The notes under the pieces: generated by a model
Seen by the model: the letters and a program-made list of their open reading frames with translations, nothing else
The model's database searches: none
Told to the model about the DNA's origin: nothing
Position numbers and translations under genes: made by a program
NCBI GenBank assembly: GCA_937121175.1
Contig: CAKZKD010000002.1
Span: forward strand, 1-64,000
Length of the DNA stretch: 64,000 bases
From: an uncultured Flavobacteriales bacterium
GTDB lineage: Bacteria; Bacteroidota; Bacteroidia; Flavobacteriales_G; Salibacteraceae
Reading direction: 5' to 3'
Part shown: piece by piece, positions 8,568 to 16,859 of the stretch
How the letters are laid out: every line of letters begins with the position of its first letter
How positions within the stretch are numbered: the first letter of the stretch is position 1

Positions 8568-9800
8568 ATGATTTGTAATTACATCCATAAACTGACAACA
8601 ACAATTCTACTAATAGTAACAGTCCATGTTGGTTATGGTCAGTGTACTGGCTTCAACGCCGACTTAACGACCTTAGAGATACAATTAAATTCACTTCGAG
8701 ATTCTATTGTAAAAGTGAATGAATGGACTCTTAAAGCAAAGAGGGACAGTAATTATAGGAATGCGGAAAATGTTACGAACGACCTTAAAAATATAACTCA
8801 ACAATTGGATTTTACGGAGTCTTTGGTTCCCAAAAAACCAGATTCTTGCAATTGTACGGAGTGGGATGAACCTAAACTTAAAGCGACTCTAGCTAAAATG
8901 AAAAATTTGGCCAGTGAATCTTCACTAATCTCAGTTTCTTCTGCACCTTCTTTAGATTCATTGAGTGCGGCAACTGATGCCTTAAAATCAACTATTATTG
9001 AATGTGTTAGTGTAGTTCATTCAGGATGCACCTCTGTATCTAAAGTCGCTGATAATCAAGCAGCAGAGTTGAAAGATGAGCCTGTTTTTGTGGAAGAAAA
9101 AAAAGCTTTGGTTGAGTCTTCCACTGCACTCACTAAAACGACCTCTTCTTCAATTTCTTCGAGTTCAAAAAACCTGTACTACTCCGTTCAATTGCTGTCC
9201 TCTCCATTCGCGAGTGAAGCTATCCCCATCGACGGATTATCTGAACAAGTTTTTGTAATACAAGAAAACGACACATACAAACACCGAATTGGTAAAGTAA
9301 AAACTATGTCGGAAGCAGTTGAGTTAAAAAACAAAGCTCGAAAAGCAGGGATTGCCGATGCCTTTATTGTGGCCATGTTAAGTGAAAAACGAATTACAAC
9401 CGCGCAAGCAAATCAAATATTGAAAGGAGAACAAATTGACATTCCCGTCCCCCAAACAAAGGAATTCCAGCCGAAATCGGTTACGACTCCTGCACCAAAA
9501 CCAAGAAAATTTAAAGGTAAAAAGATGGACATGTTCGTTTGCCTGGAACTAAAACGCCTACCTAAAAAAGCAGATGCTATTATGGAAATAGTCGCTTTAG
9601 AAAACACCATTGGTATGCCAATTGAATCCATTACTGCTGACGGTCAGATTGTTTTGATTACAGGAAAAACAAAAGACTTAAACCAATTTTCTTCATCTTC
9701 AACCATGGTTAAATCTAAAGTTAGTAACGCAAAACCCATAGGAGTAGCGAGCGGAAAGATTGTAGCATTTGAAGATGCTGAAGCACATTTATCTCGTTAA
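8568..9800 (+). CDS. Secreted protein with SPOR-like domain
   Basis: The 410-residue protein has a signal peptide (about 1-24, ending 'GYGQC'). A helical, Ser/Lys-rich region follows (about 30-200). A SPOR-like segment sits at about 203-275: 'YYSVQLLSSPF', then 'EQVFVIQENDTYKHRIGKV' and 'AVELKNKARKAGIADAFIV', which is the usual betaalphabeta pattern of SPOR domains that bind denuded peptidoglycan. The C-terminal 80 residues have a second compact domain I do not recognise. There is no T9SS sorting domain. It is probably periplasmic and cell-wall associated; the SPOR call is by pattern only. It is a single gene between asnS and a ferredoxin gene. Confidence 0.72.
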   Translation: MICNYIHKLTTTILLIVTVHVGYGQCTGFNADLTTLEIQLNSLRDSIVKVNEWTLKAKRDSNYRNAENVTNDLKNITQQLDFTESLVPKKPDSCNCTEWDEPKLKATLAKMKNLASESSLISVSSAPSLDSLSAATDALKSTIIECVSVVHSGCTSVSKVADNQAAELKDEPVFVEEKKALVESSTALTKTTSSSISSSSKNLYYSVQLLSSPFASEAIPIDGLSEQVFVIQENDTYKHRIGKVKTMSEAVELKNKARKAGIADAFIVAMLSEKRITTAQANQILKGEQIDIPVPQTKEFQPKSVTTPAPKPRKFKGKKMDMFVCLELKRLPKKADAIMEIVALENTIGMPIESITADGQIVLITGKTKDLNQFSSSSTMVKSKVSNAKPIGVASGKIVAFEDAEAHLSR

Positions 9801-9862
9801 ACCATTTTCGGATACTCTAGGCAGTCAATGAACTTATTCAACCCCCATTTGTTTAAGGCAGC

Positions 9863-10201
9863 ATGGGTAACAAGGAGAAAACTGTAAGAGTTTCATATTC
9901 AGGAAAAAATATAGATGTTGCTCTAGGTTCGAACTTACGCGATGTACTATTAGAACACAACATTCACCCGCACAACGATAAGGCGACCTTTTTAAACTGC
10001 AGAGGGCTTGGTTCATGCGGTACATGCGCTGTAGAAATCAATGGCAAAGTACATGCGAAAACAAAAATGGAGAAATGGAGATTAGATTTCGCGCCTCATA
10101 AAGGAACCGATGGACTCAGATTAGCATGTCAAGTAAAGGTTAAATCCAATATCAAAGTGGTCAAACATGAAGGGTTTTGGGGGCAGTTGAAATTTACTTG
10201 A
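9863..10201 (+). CDS. Plant-type [2Fe-2S] ferredoxin
   Basis: This 112-residue soluble ferredoxin has the plant-type cluster ligands Cys46, Cys52, Cys55 ('NCRGLGSCGTC') and Cys89 ('RLACQV') in the spacing C-x5-C-x2-C-x33-C. It would carry one electron in the cytoplasm; the partner enzyme is not encoded nearby. It stands alone, 62 bases after the SPOR-like gene. Two hairpin copies downstream (10287 and 10406) could end its transcript. The ATG at 9863 is the natural start. Confidence 0.9.
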   Translation: MGNKEKTVRVSYSGKNIDVALGSNLRDVLLEHNIHPHNDKATFLNCRGLGSCGTCAVEINGKVHAKTKMEKWRLDFAPHKGTDGLRLACQVKVKSNIKVVKHEGFWGQLKFT

Positions 10202-10286
10202 TGACCAAGGCTGTATGCTAAAGCTTTGCAAGCTGAAACGTTTCGCAGTTCGATGAGTAGTTTCTCACCTAACCCTGCTACTCAAT

Positions 10287-10344
10287 AAAAAAGACCCAAC
10301 GCTTTCGCGTGAGTCTTTTCAATTTTAGTGGGCCCAGCAGGGCT
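10287..10344. repeat. Direct repeat copy 1: tRNA 3' end plus terminator hairpin
   Basis: This stretch repeats, with a few mismatches and one indel, the sequence at 10406-10464. It contains a hairpin (AAAAGACCCA ... TGAGTCTTTT) and then 15 bases identical to the 3' end of the tRNA gene next door (10330-10344). After that the similarity to tRNA stops, so this is a fragment and not a second tRNA. The region 10202-10636 otherwise holds only the second copy, the tRNA and its promoter. Confidence 0.85.
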
Positions 10345-10405
10345 CCCCGATATTCGCTCTCGCTCATCGGGATAGACTTCTCGCATTCTGCATGGCCGTT
10401 AAATT

Positions 10406-10437
10406 AAAAAAGACTCAACGCCTTCGCATGAGTCTTT
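10406..10437 (-). terminator. Terminator of the tRNA-Ile2/Met(CAT) gene
   Basis: The perfect 10-bp stem AAAAGACTCA / TGAGTCTTTT with an 11-nt loop is followed on the minus strand by a T-rich run (TTTTTT, then AATTT). It lies 11 bases after the tRNA 3' end. The duplicate at 10287-10320 has one C-A mismatch in the stem. Confidence 0.7.
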
Positions 10438-10464
10438 TCCAATTTAAGTGGGCCCAGCAGGGCT
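10406..10464. repeat. Direct repeat copy 2, including the real tRNA 3' end
   Basis: This is the second copy of the repeat, 119-120 bases from the first. It runs from the terminator hairpin into the intact tRNA gene on the minus strand (tRNA 3' end at 10449). Differences from copy 1 are scattered single bases plus one inserted C. Confidence 0.85.
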
Positions 10465-10522
10465 CGAACCTGCGACCCTCTGATTATGAGTCAGATGCTC
10501 TAACCAACTGAGCTATGGGCCC
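10449..10522 (-). tRNA. tRNA with anticodon CAT, probably tRNA-Ile2
   Basis: The 74-nt cloverleaf has acceptor GGGCCCA/TGGGCCC, D arm GCTC-GAGC, anticodon stem TCTGA/TCAGA with loop CTCATAA (anticodon CAT), and T arm GCAGG-TTCGAGC-CCTGC. CCA is not encoded. CAT can mean elongator Met or the lysidine-modified Ile2. The C4-G69 and C5-G68 pairs are those that favour TilS recognition in E. coli tRNA-Ile2, and the other CAT tRNA in this window lacks them, so Ile2 is the more likely identity. This identity is inference. Confidence 0.93.
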
Positions 10523-10572
10523 TGTTCTTGAAAAGAAAATAGTTGAGACCTCCCTCTCTTGAACCGAGGCTG

Positions 10573-10602
10573 CAAATTTATTTTTTCTTTACACACCACC
10601 AA
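10573..10602 (-). promoter_or_regulatory. Promoter of the tRNA(CAT) gene
   Basis: On the minus strand TTG (10602-10600) is followed by a 19-nt spacer and TAAATTTG (10580-10573), a full match to the Bacteroidota TTG-N19-TAnnTTTG promoter. It starts transcription some 40 nt before the tRNA 5' end. Confidence 0.65.
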
Positions 10603-10636
10603 CACTATACACTTTCATTCTTGTTTTATTTGCAGC

Positions 10637-11254
10637 ATGAATTTAAATGGCATAAAGAATATCATTTTTGACCTTGGTGGTGTAATCCTAGATATCGATT
10701 ACAACTTAACGGTACAGGCATTTGAAAAATTAGGTATTCCCAATTTCAAAGAGCAATACTCTAAAATGAGTCAGTCGGACTTATTTGACAACATAGAAAC
10801 TGGAAAAATATCTCCTGAAGAATTTCGTAATCTCATACGTGAAGTGGCCCAAAAAGAGCTTACCGACACACAAATCGATACCGCCTGGAATGCCTTAATT
10901 CTGCATATTCCTGAGCATAGAATTACAATTTTGGAGCGCTTAAAAAAACAATTCCGCACCTTCTTATTATCGAACACCAACAAAATTCATTATGATGATT
11001 ATACTGCTGTTATTCAGCGAGAAAATGGAATAAGTGGCCTAGACCATTTATTTGAGAAAACGTATCTCTCGCACGAAATGGGATTGCGTAAACCAGACCC
11101 CGAAATATTTAAGGTGGTACTACGGGAAAACAACCTTACTGCAGAAGAAACGCTTTTTATTGATGATTCTCCTCAACATATTGAATCTGCAAAATCGATT
11201 GGAATAAATGCTTACCACCTCGATAACGTAGACATCAAAATGCTTTTTGGATAA
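10637..11254 (+). CDS. HAD-superfamily (subfamily IA) phosphatase
   Basis: This 205-residue cytoplasmic haloacid-dehalogenase-like hydrolase has motif I 'FDLGGVI' (nucleophile Asp12), motif II 'LLSNTN' (Ser/Thr), the 'RKPDPEIF' Lys of motif III and motif IV 'FIDDS'. A helical cap lies between motifs I and II. In motif I the usual second Asp is Gly, as in the YihX-like group. The substrate is unknown, probably a sugar phosphate or nucleotide. The frame is open back to 10559, but the ATG at 10637 starts directly before the HAD fold. An SDR gene follows 21 bases later on the same strand. Confidence 0.88.
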   Translation: MNLNGIKNIIFDLGGVILDIDYNLTVQAFEKLGIPNFKEQYSKMSQSDLFDNIETGKISPEEFRNLIREVAQKELTDTQIDTAWNALILHIPEHRITILERLKKQFRTFLLSNTNKIHYDDYTAVIQRENGISGLDHLFEKTYLSHEMGLRKPDPEIFKVVLRENNLTAEETLFIDDSPQHIESAKSIGINAYHLDNVDIKMLFG

Positions 11255-11275
11255 CGAACTTTACAATTACAGAAT

Positions 11276-12025
11276 ATGAAAACAGTATTAATAACCGGTG
11301 CAACTTCGGGTATTGGAAAGGCAACTACAGAATTGTTAGCCGCTATTGGGTTTAAACTCATACTAACTGGAAGACGCAACGACCGCCTTCTAGAACTCAA
11401 AGAAAACTTAAGCCATCTTACCGATATTCACACGTTGTGTTTTGATGTCCGAGATTCCGATTTCATTGAAAATCTAGTTTCAAATTTACCGGATGAGTTT
11501 AAAAAGATAGATGTACTCATAAACAACGCTGGAAATGCGTACGGTAGAGACCCTATTCACAAAGGAAGCCTTGCCGATTGGGAAAACATGATGGACATCA
11601 ATGTAAAAGGGCTCCTGTATATGACTAGGGCCATTTCTCCCCAAATGGTAGAACGTAAAAGTGGTCACATTATAAATATTGCTTCGTTAGCGGGCAGAGA
11701 AACCTACCCTAATGGCGCAGTGTATTGTGCGAGCAAATCAGCTGCTAAAGCTGCTACAGACGGCACCCGAAAGGATTTAAATCCATTTGGAATTAAGGTC
11801 AGTTGCATTGATCCTGGGTTAGTAGAAACCGAATTCTCTGAAGTGCGGTTCCATGGCGATAAAGAAACTGCAGCCAAAGTATATCAAGGATACACGCCTC
11901 TTACCGCCTTTGATGTAGCAGAAACCATAGAGTTTGTATTGTCTAGACCAGCGCACGTAAATATTGCCGACACTCTTGTTTTGTGTACTGATCAGGCAGC
12001 AAGTACAATAGTCCGAAAGGAGTAG
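11276..12025 (+). CDS. Short-chain dehydrogenase (YdfG-like)
   Basis: This 249-residue NAD(P)-dependent oxidoreductase has the cofactor loop 'TGATSGIG' (7-14), 'NNAG' (83-86), and the catalytic set Asn109, Ser137, Tyr150 and Lys154 ('YCASK'). 'TGRR' at 31-34 after the second strand suggests NADP preference. It resembles the YdfG/serine-dehydrogenase type of SDR, which oxidises 3-hydroxy acids; the substrate is inferred. It probably shares a transcript with the upstream HAD gene. It converges on the next gene with an 11-base gap and no obvious terminator. Confidence 0.9.
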   Translation: MKTVLITGATSGIGKATTELLAAIGFKLILTGRRNDRLLELKENLSHLTDIHTLCFDVRDSDFIENLVSNLPDEFKKIDVLINNAGNAYGRDPIHKGSLADWENMMDINVKGLLYMTRAISPQMVERKSGHIINIASLAGRETYPNGAVYCASKSAAKAATDGTRKDLNPFGIKVSCIDPGLVETEFSEVRFHGDKETAAKVYQGYTPLTAFDVAETIEFVLSRPAHVNIADTLVLCTDQAASTIVRKE

Positions 12026-12036
12026 AAAAGTGCCCG

Positions 12037-14583
12037 CTAATCTTTGATTAAAGGAAACCTACTAATGGAATTTGCGGTTTCTACTTCTAGTATATACTTG
12101 CCTGATACCAGGCTAGCAACGTTTATTGATGATTGGGTTTCGTTTACCAGCACTTTCTCACCTAACAAATTGAAAACTGCGATAGCTAAGATTTCCGTTT
12201 TGGACTGCACAAAAACTGCATCACTTGCAGGGTTTGGAAAGACAGTTATTCCAGTAATCTGAGAGTTAGAACCTAGCCCCAATCCAAAAATCTCAACCTT
12301 CTTGCAAAGGTCAGAAGTACAACCTAAATCTGTGCTTACCCGCAAACAAATTTCAAATTCTCCATTTTCAGAATACTCAAATTCGTCGTTCCCAGATGTT
12401 CCTACTCCATTTTTGTAATCAAAAGTGTAGTTATCGTAATTTGTTGAGGGAGTAGGATCGTATATCCTTTTACTTCCTGTTCCAGTAATCAAGAAGTCCG
12501 CACTTGGGCTTTGTACATTAACTGTCGTTGTTGTTTCGTTGGCGCAACCTGAATTGCTTACAGCACGAACTGTATAAGTAGTTTGAGCTATTGGCCATAC
12601 TTTTGGTGTAATAGATAACGAATCACCAAGACTACTATCCGTTTTCCAATTTACAACTCCGTTAGTGCTAGCTGAAAGGGAAATCGTATCTCCATTGCAA
12701 ATGGTCGTATCTGAGGATACTGTAATACTAGGTATAGCGTTAACCGTTACTTTTATTTGTGCGGTATCTGAACACTTGTTCTGGTCCGTAATTTCTACCA
12801 TGTAAGTAGTGTGGCCAGCAATTATAGGCTGGGAATGGGTAGCCGCACAGGTTTTACAATGGATATTTCCCTGAACCCAATTAAACGAAACTCCGTTATT
12901 TGCTCTCAAAAATACAGTGTCACCCTCGCAAATTGAGGTATCTTGACTTGCTTTGGCATTGAATTTTGGCCGGACTCCAATGTTTATTTCTTTACTCGAG
13001 ATACAACCATTAAAATCCGTTCCTGTTACATTTACTTTTCCTGAGCCCGTGGGATAAAACCATGTGTTTTGGCATGAATCGCACGAAAGAGAATCAACTG
13101 CATTCCACTTTACTTTGTTAGCCCCTCTAACATACATCAGCAGGGGATCACCGTTACAGATAGTAGTATCGTCATTAACAAGTAACAGAGGCAGTTTTCT
13201 TACAGTAACTGAAATTAAATCACTCCCAATGCAATTATTACTATCGGTGCCGTACACCGCGAAAAGACTTGAGCTTTGAGGAAAGAAAAATGGATTCGAA
13301 ATCGTAGAATCTGTCAAGTTATTAGAAGACGACCATCTATATGAAATCGCTCCAGACGTATGGAATTGACCTGTGTCACCTATGCAAATTGTTGTATCAG
13401 CACTTGATTTTATAACAGGAGGAGGAAAAACATCTAAAGTAACACTATCCGTTGCCGAACATCCGTTTGTGTCAGTACCCGTTACGTACAGCGTCCTCTT
13501 ACTTGCAGTTGTAAAAGAAGGGCTAGCGCATTTGGTACAAGAAAGTCCTGTTGCATTTTGCCACACGTAACTGTTTGCTCCAATAGCCATTAATGGAGTT
13601 GCAGTATTAGGGCAAATCGTGTCGCCAATACCAGCATCAACTAATGGGATTGTGAATGCTTTAACTAAAATGGTATCTCGAACAATTCGTCCGTCTGCCC
13701 CTCTTACTTTTAAAATAAATTGTGTGTCCGTGGTAACGTTACATTTTGGGTTTGAACTCACAGAATCTGAAAGTCCAATACTTGGGCTCCACGAAAAATT
13801 AAATGGCCCTGTTCCAGCATTAATATCTATCTGATTACCTAGGAAAATAGAGTCATTTCCACATAGCGACCTATCTGTGCCAGCTTCAACCTTAAAAACT
13901 GTATCAAGATTAGACTCTAAGCACTTGAAAAGTTCGATAAACACTTCGGTGTTATTTGGGAAATTGGCCTGGTGTCCAACTCCTACTAATAAGGTGTCGC
14001 ACATTTTTGTAGTATAATTCAATAGAGAATCACGCGAAGGGTAAAAACGCGTTTGAGGAAAATCATTCGCTCCATGCACTATTGCAAAAGGTTTGTCAAT
14101 TGCATTTAGTTTTCGGGACGAGGTTAAGTCAGATATATCCGTAAACGCTCCTATCGGCATATAACCTGCATACAAGTCTGGATGATCTAACCCGTAAGTA
14201 TAAACTGCTTTTCCACCGTTTGAGAATCCACAAATAAATATCTCATTGGTATCCACGTTGTACCAATTTTTCATAGAGTCGATAAGAACCGTTGTCATTG
14301 CTGTATCATCAAGAACATTTCCTTGACCGTCGGGGCACAGCAAAAGCATATCGCAACTATCGGTAAATGACATGAGCTCATTTCTCCACTGCAAACTTGA
14401 CCAACCATTTCCGTGCATACCCACCATAAGTTTCATTGGCTTGCTAGCATTATAACTTTGGGGAACTCGTATCGAATACGATCTGCTTGCGGATTGATAC
14501 GTGAATGTTTGGTCGATAGAGGTTTGACCTATCAAAGCGCATTGAATCAGCGTAAAAGTGAGTACACTAAAGATTGTTTTCAT
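12037..14583 (-). CDS. T9SS-exported esterase with Ig-like repeats
   Basis: The 848-residue secreted protein begins with a signal peptide (about 1-19) and an alpha/beta-hydrolase domain (about 25-235) of the polyhydroxybutyrate-depolymerase/feruloyl-esterase type. Its nucleophile motif is 'GFSNGG' ('ICGFSNGGKAVY') and a His occurs in 'GVGHQANFP'. About seven Ig-like/SprB-type modules follow, each with a 'DTTICxGD' signature and paired Cys. A PKD-like section comes next, and the final 80 residues are a T9SS type A sorting domain ('VFPNPASDAVFV', ending 'FPLIKD'). It is likely cell-surface or secreted and hydrolyses ester polymers; the substrate is not known. Confidence 0.88.
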   Translation of the reverse strand: MKTIFSVLTFTLIQCALIGQTSIDQTFTYQSASRSYSIRVPQSYNASKPMKLMVGMHGNGWSSLQWRNELMSFTDSCDMLLLCPDGQGNVLDDTAMTTVLIDSMKNWYNVDTNEIFICGFSNGGKAVYTYGLDHPDLYAGYMPIGAFTDISDLTSSRKLNAIDKPFAIVHGANDFPQTRFYPSRDSLLNYTTKMCDTLLVGVGHQANFPNNTEVFIELFKCLESNLDTVFKVEAGTDRSLCGNDSIFLGNQIDINAGTGPFNFSWSPSIGLSDSVSSNPKCNVTTDTQFILKVRGADGRIVRDTILVKAFTIPLVDAGIGDTICPNTATPLMAIGANSYVWQNATGLSCTKCASPSFTTASKRTLYVTGTDTNGCSATDSVTLDVFPPPVIKSSADTTICIGDTGQFHTSGAISYRWSSSNNLTDSTISNPFFFPQSSSLFAVYGTDSNNCIGSDLISVTVRKLPLLLVNDDTTICNGDPLLMYVRGANKVKWNAVDSLSCDSCQNTWFYPTGSGKVNVTGTDFNGCISSKEINIGVRPKFNAKASQDTSICEGDTVFLRANNGVSFNWVQGNIHCKTCAATHSQPIIAGHTTYMVEITDQNKCSDTAQIKVTVNAIPSITVSSDTTICNGDTISLSASTNGVVNWKTDSSLGDSLSITPKVWPIAQTTYTVRAVSNSGCANETTTTVNVQSPSADFLITGTGSKRIYDPTPSTNYDNYTFDYKNGVGTSGNDEFEYSENGEFEICLRVSTDLGCTSDLCKKVEIFGLGLGSNSQITGITVFPNPASDAVFVQSKTEILAIAVFNLLGEKVLVNETQSSINVASLVSGKYILEVETANSISRFPLIKD

Positions 14584-14713
14584 GTCTTATATTTTATCGA
14601 CTATTATCATACACGCACAATTCGGTCGTTGTAGTAGGGTCATCCAAAGAATTTTTAAAAGAGTACATAAAACAGAAGTTCAAGTTTCTTACATCTTCTA
14701 CTTTTGATTGAGA

Positions 14714-15706
14714 ATGAAAACCGCTAAAATCCTAATAATTCGATTTAGCTCAATAGGCGATATTGTGCTTACCACTCCGGTTATTAGAATTGCTAAAACT
14801 CAGATTAAAAATGCAGAAGTTCACTTAGTGACCAAAAAGGGGTTCGTTTCTGTTGTTGGGGCTAATCCTTATCTTGATAAAATTCATGCGTATGAGGATG
14901 ATTTGAAGGGCTTAATTGGACAGCTGAAACGAGAAAATTACACGCACATAATTGATTTGCACAACAACTTACGGTCTCTAAAAATTAAAAGATCACTTAC
15001 GGCTCCAAATGCAAGCTTTAAGAAGCTGAACGTGGAAAAATGGTTGGCCGTTAATTTTAAGCAGATTCATAAATTACCAAACGTACATATCGTAGAACGC
15101 TACCTGGAAACACTAAATTCTTTTAGTGTTTCTAATGATAATAAAGGGTTGGACTACTTTATTCCAGAGGAAGAATTAGTAGCCAAGGCGTCTTTACCCG
15201 AAACCCACCACAATGGATTTGTAGCCTGGGTAATTGGGGGGTCCTATGCGACTAAAATGCTTCCGAACGAAAAAATTGTAGAAACCCTTCGTAACGTAAC
15301 TAAACCAATTGTGTTACTTGGTGGCCCCGAAGATGCCGAAAACGGAAAACTCATTGCAAGCAAAATTGGCAAAACCGTATTTAATGCTTGTGGAAAGTTC
15401 AGCATTAATGAATCGGCTTCGTTGGTGCAACAAGCGGATAAAGTACTCAGCAATGACACGGGACTTATGCACGTTGCGGCGGCATTTGGTAAACCTATTC
15501 TGTCATTTTGGGGGAATACCATTCCTGAGTTCGGAATGTATCCTTACATGCCTAAAAACCCCGAGAGGTCAACTATCATGCAAGTGGAAGATTTAAGGTG
15601 TCGTCCTTGCTCAAAATTAGGATTCAAAAAGTGTCCAAAAAAGCATTTTTACTGCATGAATTTATTGGAAAAGGATAAAATTGTGGAGTGGATCAACGCT
15701 CAATAA
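14714..15706 (+). CDS. Glycosyltransferase family 9 (heptosyltransferase-like)
   Basis: The 330-residue GT9 enzyme starts with the family motif 'ILIIRFSSIGDIVLTTPVIR'. Its C-terminal nucleotide-sugar pocket includes 'LGGPED' and 'SNDTGLMHVAAAFGKP'. It adds a heptose or related sugar to the lipopolysaccharide core on the cytoplasmic side. The ATG at 14714 is chosen; a TTG six bases upstream is possible. Its 3' end overlaps the convergent GT4 gene by 14 bases. The neighbours (GT4 and an LptF/G permease) support a role in the outer envelope. Confidence 0.9.
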   Translation: MKTAKILIIRFSSIGDIVLTTPVIRIAKTQIKNAEVHLVTKKGFVSVVGANPYLDKIHAYEDDLKGLIGQLKRENYTHIIDLHNNLRSLKIKRSLTAPNASFKKLNVEKWLAVNFKQIHKLPNVHIVERYLETLNSFSVSNDNKGLDYFIPEEELVAKASLPETHHNGFVAWVIGGSYATKMLPNEKIVETLRNVTKPIVLLGGPEDAENGKLIASKIGKTVFNACGKFSINESASLVQQADKVLSNDTGLMHVAAAFGKPILSFWGNTIPEFGMYPYMPKNPERSTIMQVEDLRCRPCSKLGFKKCPKKHFYCMNLLEKDKIVEWINAQ

Positions 15707-16859
15707 TCCCAATCAGGGCTTGATTACAAGCTTTCCAATCATAGTTTTTCTTTACAAATTCCAATCCTTTTTCAGCAAGTTTTTGGTATAATCCGTCGTC
15801 GGACATCAGGCGATCAATTTGCACCTTAAATTCCTGTTCATTTCTTGCAACTAAAATCTCCGCCTCTGGTTTTGCGCCTAAAGCGTTATTTGCCAAAGGA
15901 GTGGTAATACACGGAATGCCCATTGCCATTGCCTCTAATAGCTTATTCTGCAGTCCTGAGCCAAGCATCAAAGGAGCGACAAAAATTTTAGATTGATCGT
16001 AAGCCACTCGTATATCTTCAACCCAGCCTGTTACTTCTACTCTTTTTCCTGCTAACGATTTTACTTTATAGCTTGGTGATTTGCCACATATTTTAATCGT
16101 AATATCTTTTGAAAGTCTCGGTAAAATATTCTTGACCAAATATTGAGCAGACTCAACATTCGGCAAGTAACTCATGTTACCTGTAAACAAGATATCGGTG
16201 ACCTTTTCTCCATTATTAGATTGAAAAAAATTAGTGTCAATCCCGTTGGGAATAATCTCAATTTCTGTAGAATTTGAGTGTGCCAAGTGCTTCCTATCTG
16301 CCTCACTGATGATGACCTTCTTTTCGAAATACTTGAACATTTCAAGTTCATAATTCCTTAACCGTTTCGCCTCTTCAAAAACAATTGGTTTCAGGTAAAA
16401 TGGAGCTTTTTTGGCCCGTCGCTCCATGCCAATGCTCAACGCATCCATATAGTCTAAGGTTTTGGAAAATATGGAATACTTTTTTGCGTATTCTGCAACT
16501 CTAACTAACTGACAATAAAATCGTTTTGGTAAATGTTCCTCAATTATTTTGTCTATTTCTTTTTGGGCTTTTGGCGAATGGAAAAAGGCAACTTGAAACG
16601 GCTTATTACTAAATAATGCACTAACCAGTCGAATAAATATTCCTAAGTAACCTAATCGGATAACATACAGCTCGGAACAATGCTCCTTCACCCTTCGTTC
16701 AGCTTCAAGATCAACGTCTTTGGTGCTTAAGCAACACAGAATAACCGTGTATTTTAGGTGAAGATCTTTAAGCTGGTGAAAAGCACGCAACTTATCTCCC
16801 TTATCCAACGGATACGGGACTCTAGAAAGCAAAACCAGTAGTTTAGGTTTTGTTGCCAT
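15693..16859 (-). CDS. Glycosyltransferase family 4 (GT-B)
   Basis: This 388-residue GT-B transferase has an N-terminal acceptor domain starting 'LLVLLSRVPYPLDKGDKLRA' and a C-terminal donor domain. The donor domain shows 'FTGNMSYLPN', 'VTGWVEDIRVAY', 'FVAPLMLGSGLQNKLLEAMA' and 'GIPCITT', the EX7E region of GT4 enzymes. It resembles the PEP-CTERM/exopolysaccharide sugar transferases. Donor and acceptor are unknown. The start overlaps the end of the upstream permease gene by 17 bases, so the two are one operon. It probably acts in LPS or capsule assembly. Confidence 0.88.
   Translation of the reverse strand: MATKPKLLVLLSRVPYPLDKGDKLRAFHQLKDLHLKYTVILCCLSTKDVDLEAERRVKEHCSELYVIRLGYLGIFIRLVSALFSNKPFQVAFFHSPKAQKEIDKIIEEHLPKRFYCQLVRVAEYAKKYSIFSKTLDYMDALSIGMERRAKKAPFYLKPIVFEEAKRLRNYELEMFKYFEKKVIISEADRKHLAHSNSTEIEIIPNGIDTNFFQSNNGEKVTDILFTGNMSYLPNVESAQYLVKNILPRLSKDITIKICGKSPSYKVKSLAGKRVEVTGWVEDIRVAYDQSKIFVAPLMLGSGLQNKLLEAMAMGIPCITTPLANNALGAKPEAEILVARNEQEFKVQIDRLMSDDGLYQKLAEKGLEFVKKNYDWKACNQALIGIIER

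Noticed and set aside
10287-10400. A second tRNA gene next to the CAT tRNA
   Set aside because: Only the last 15 bases of the tRNA are repeated; the D and anticodon arms are absent, so it is a fragment.
12037-14583. Several open frames on the plus strand across the 848-residue gene
   Set aside because: They are short, have no family-like sequence and are explained by the repeated composition of the minus-strand gene.
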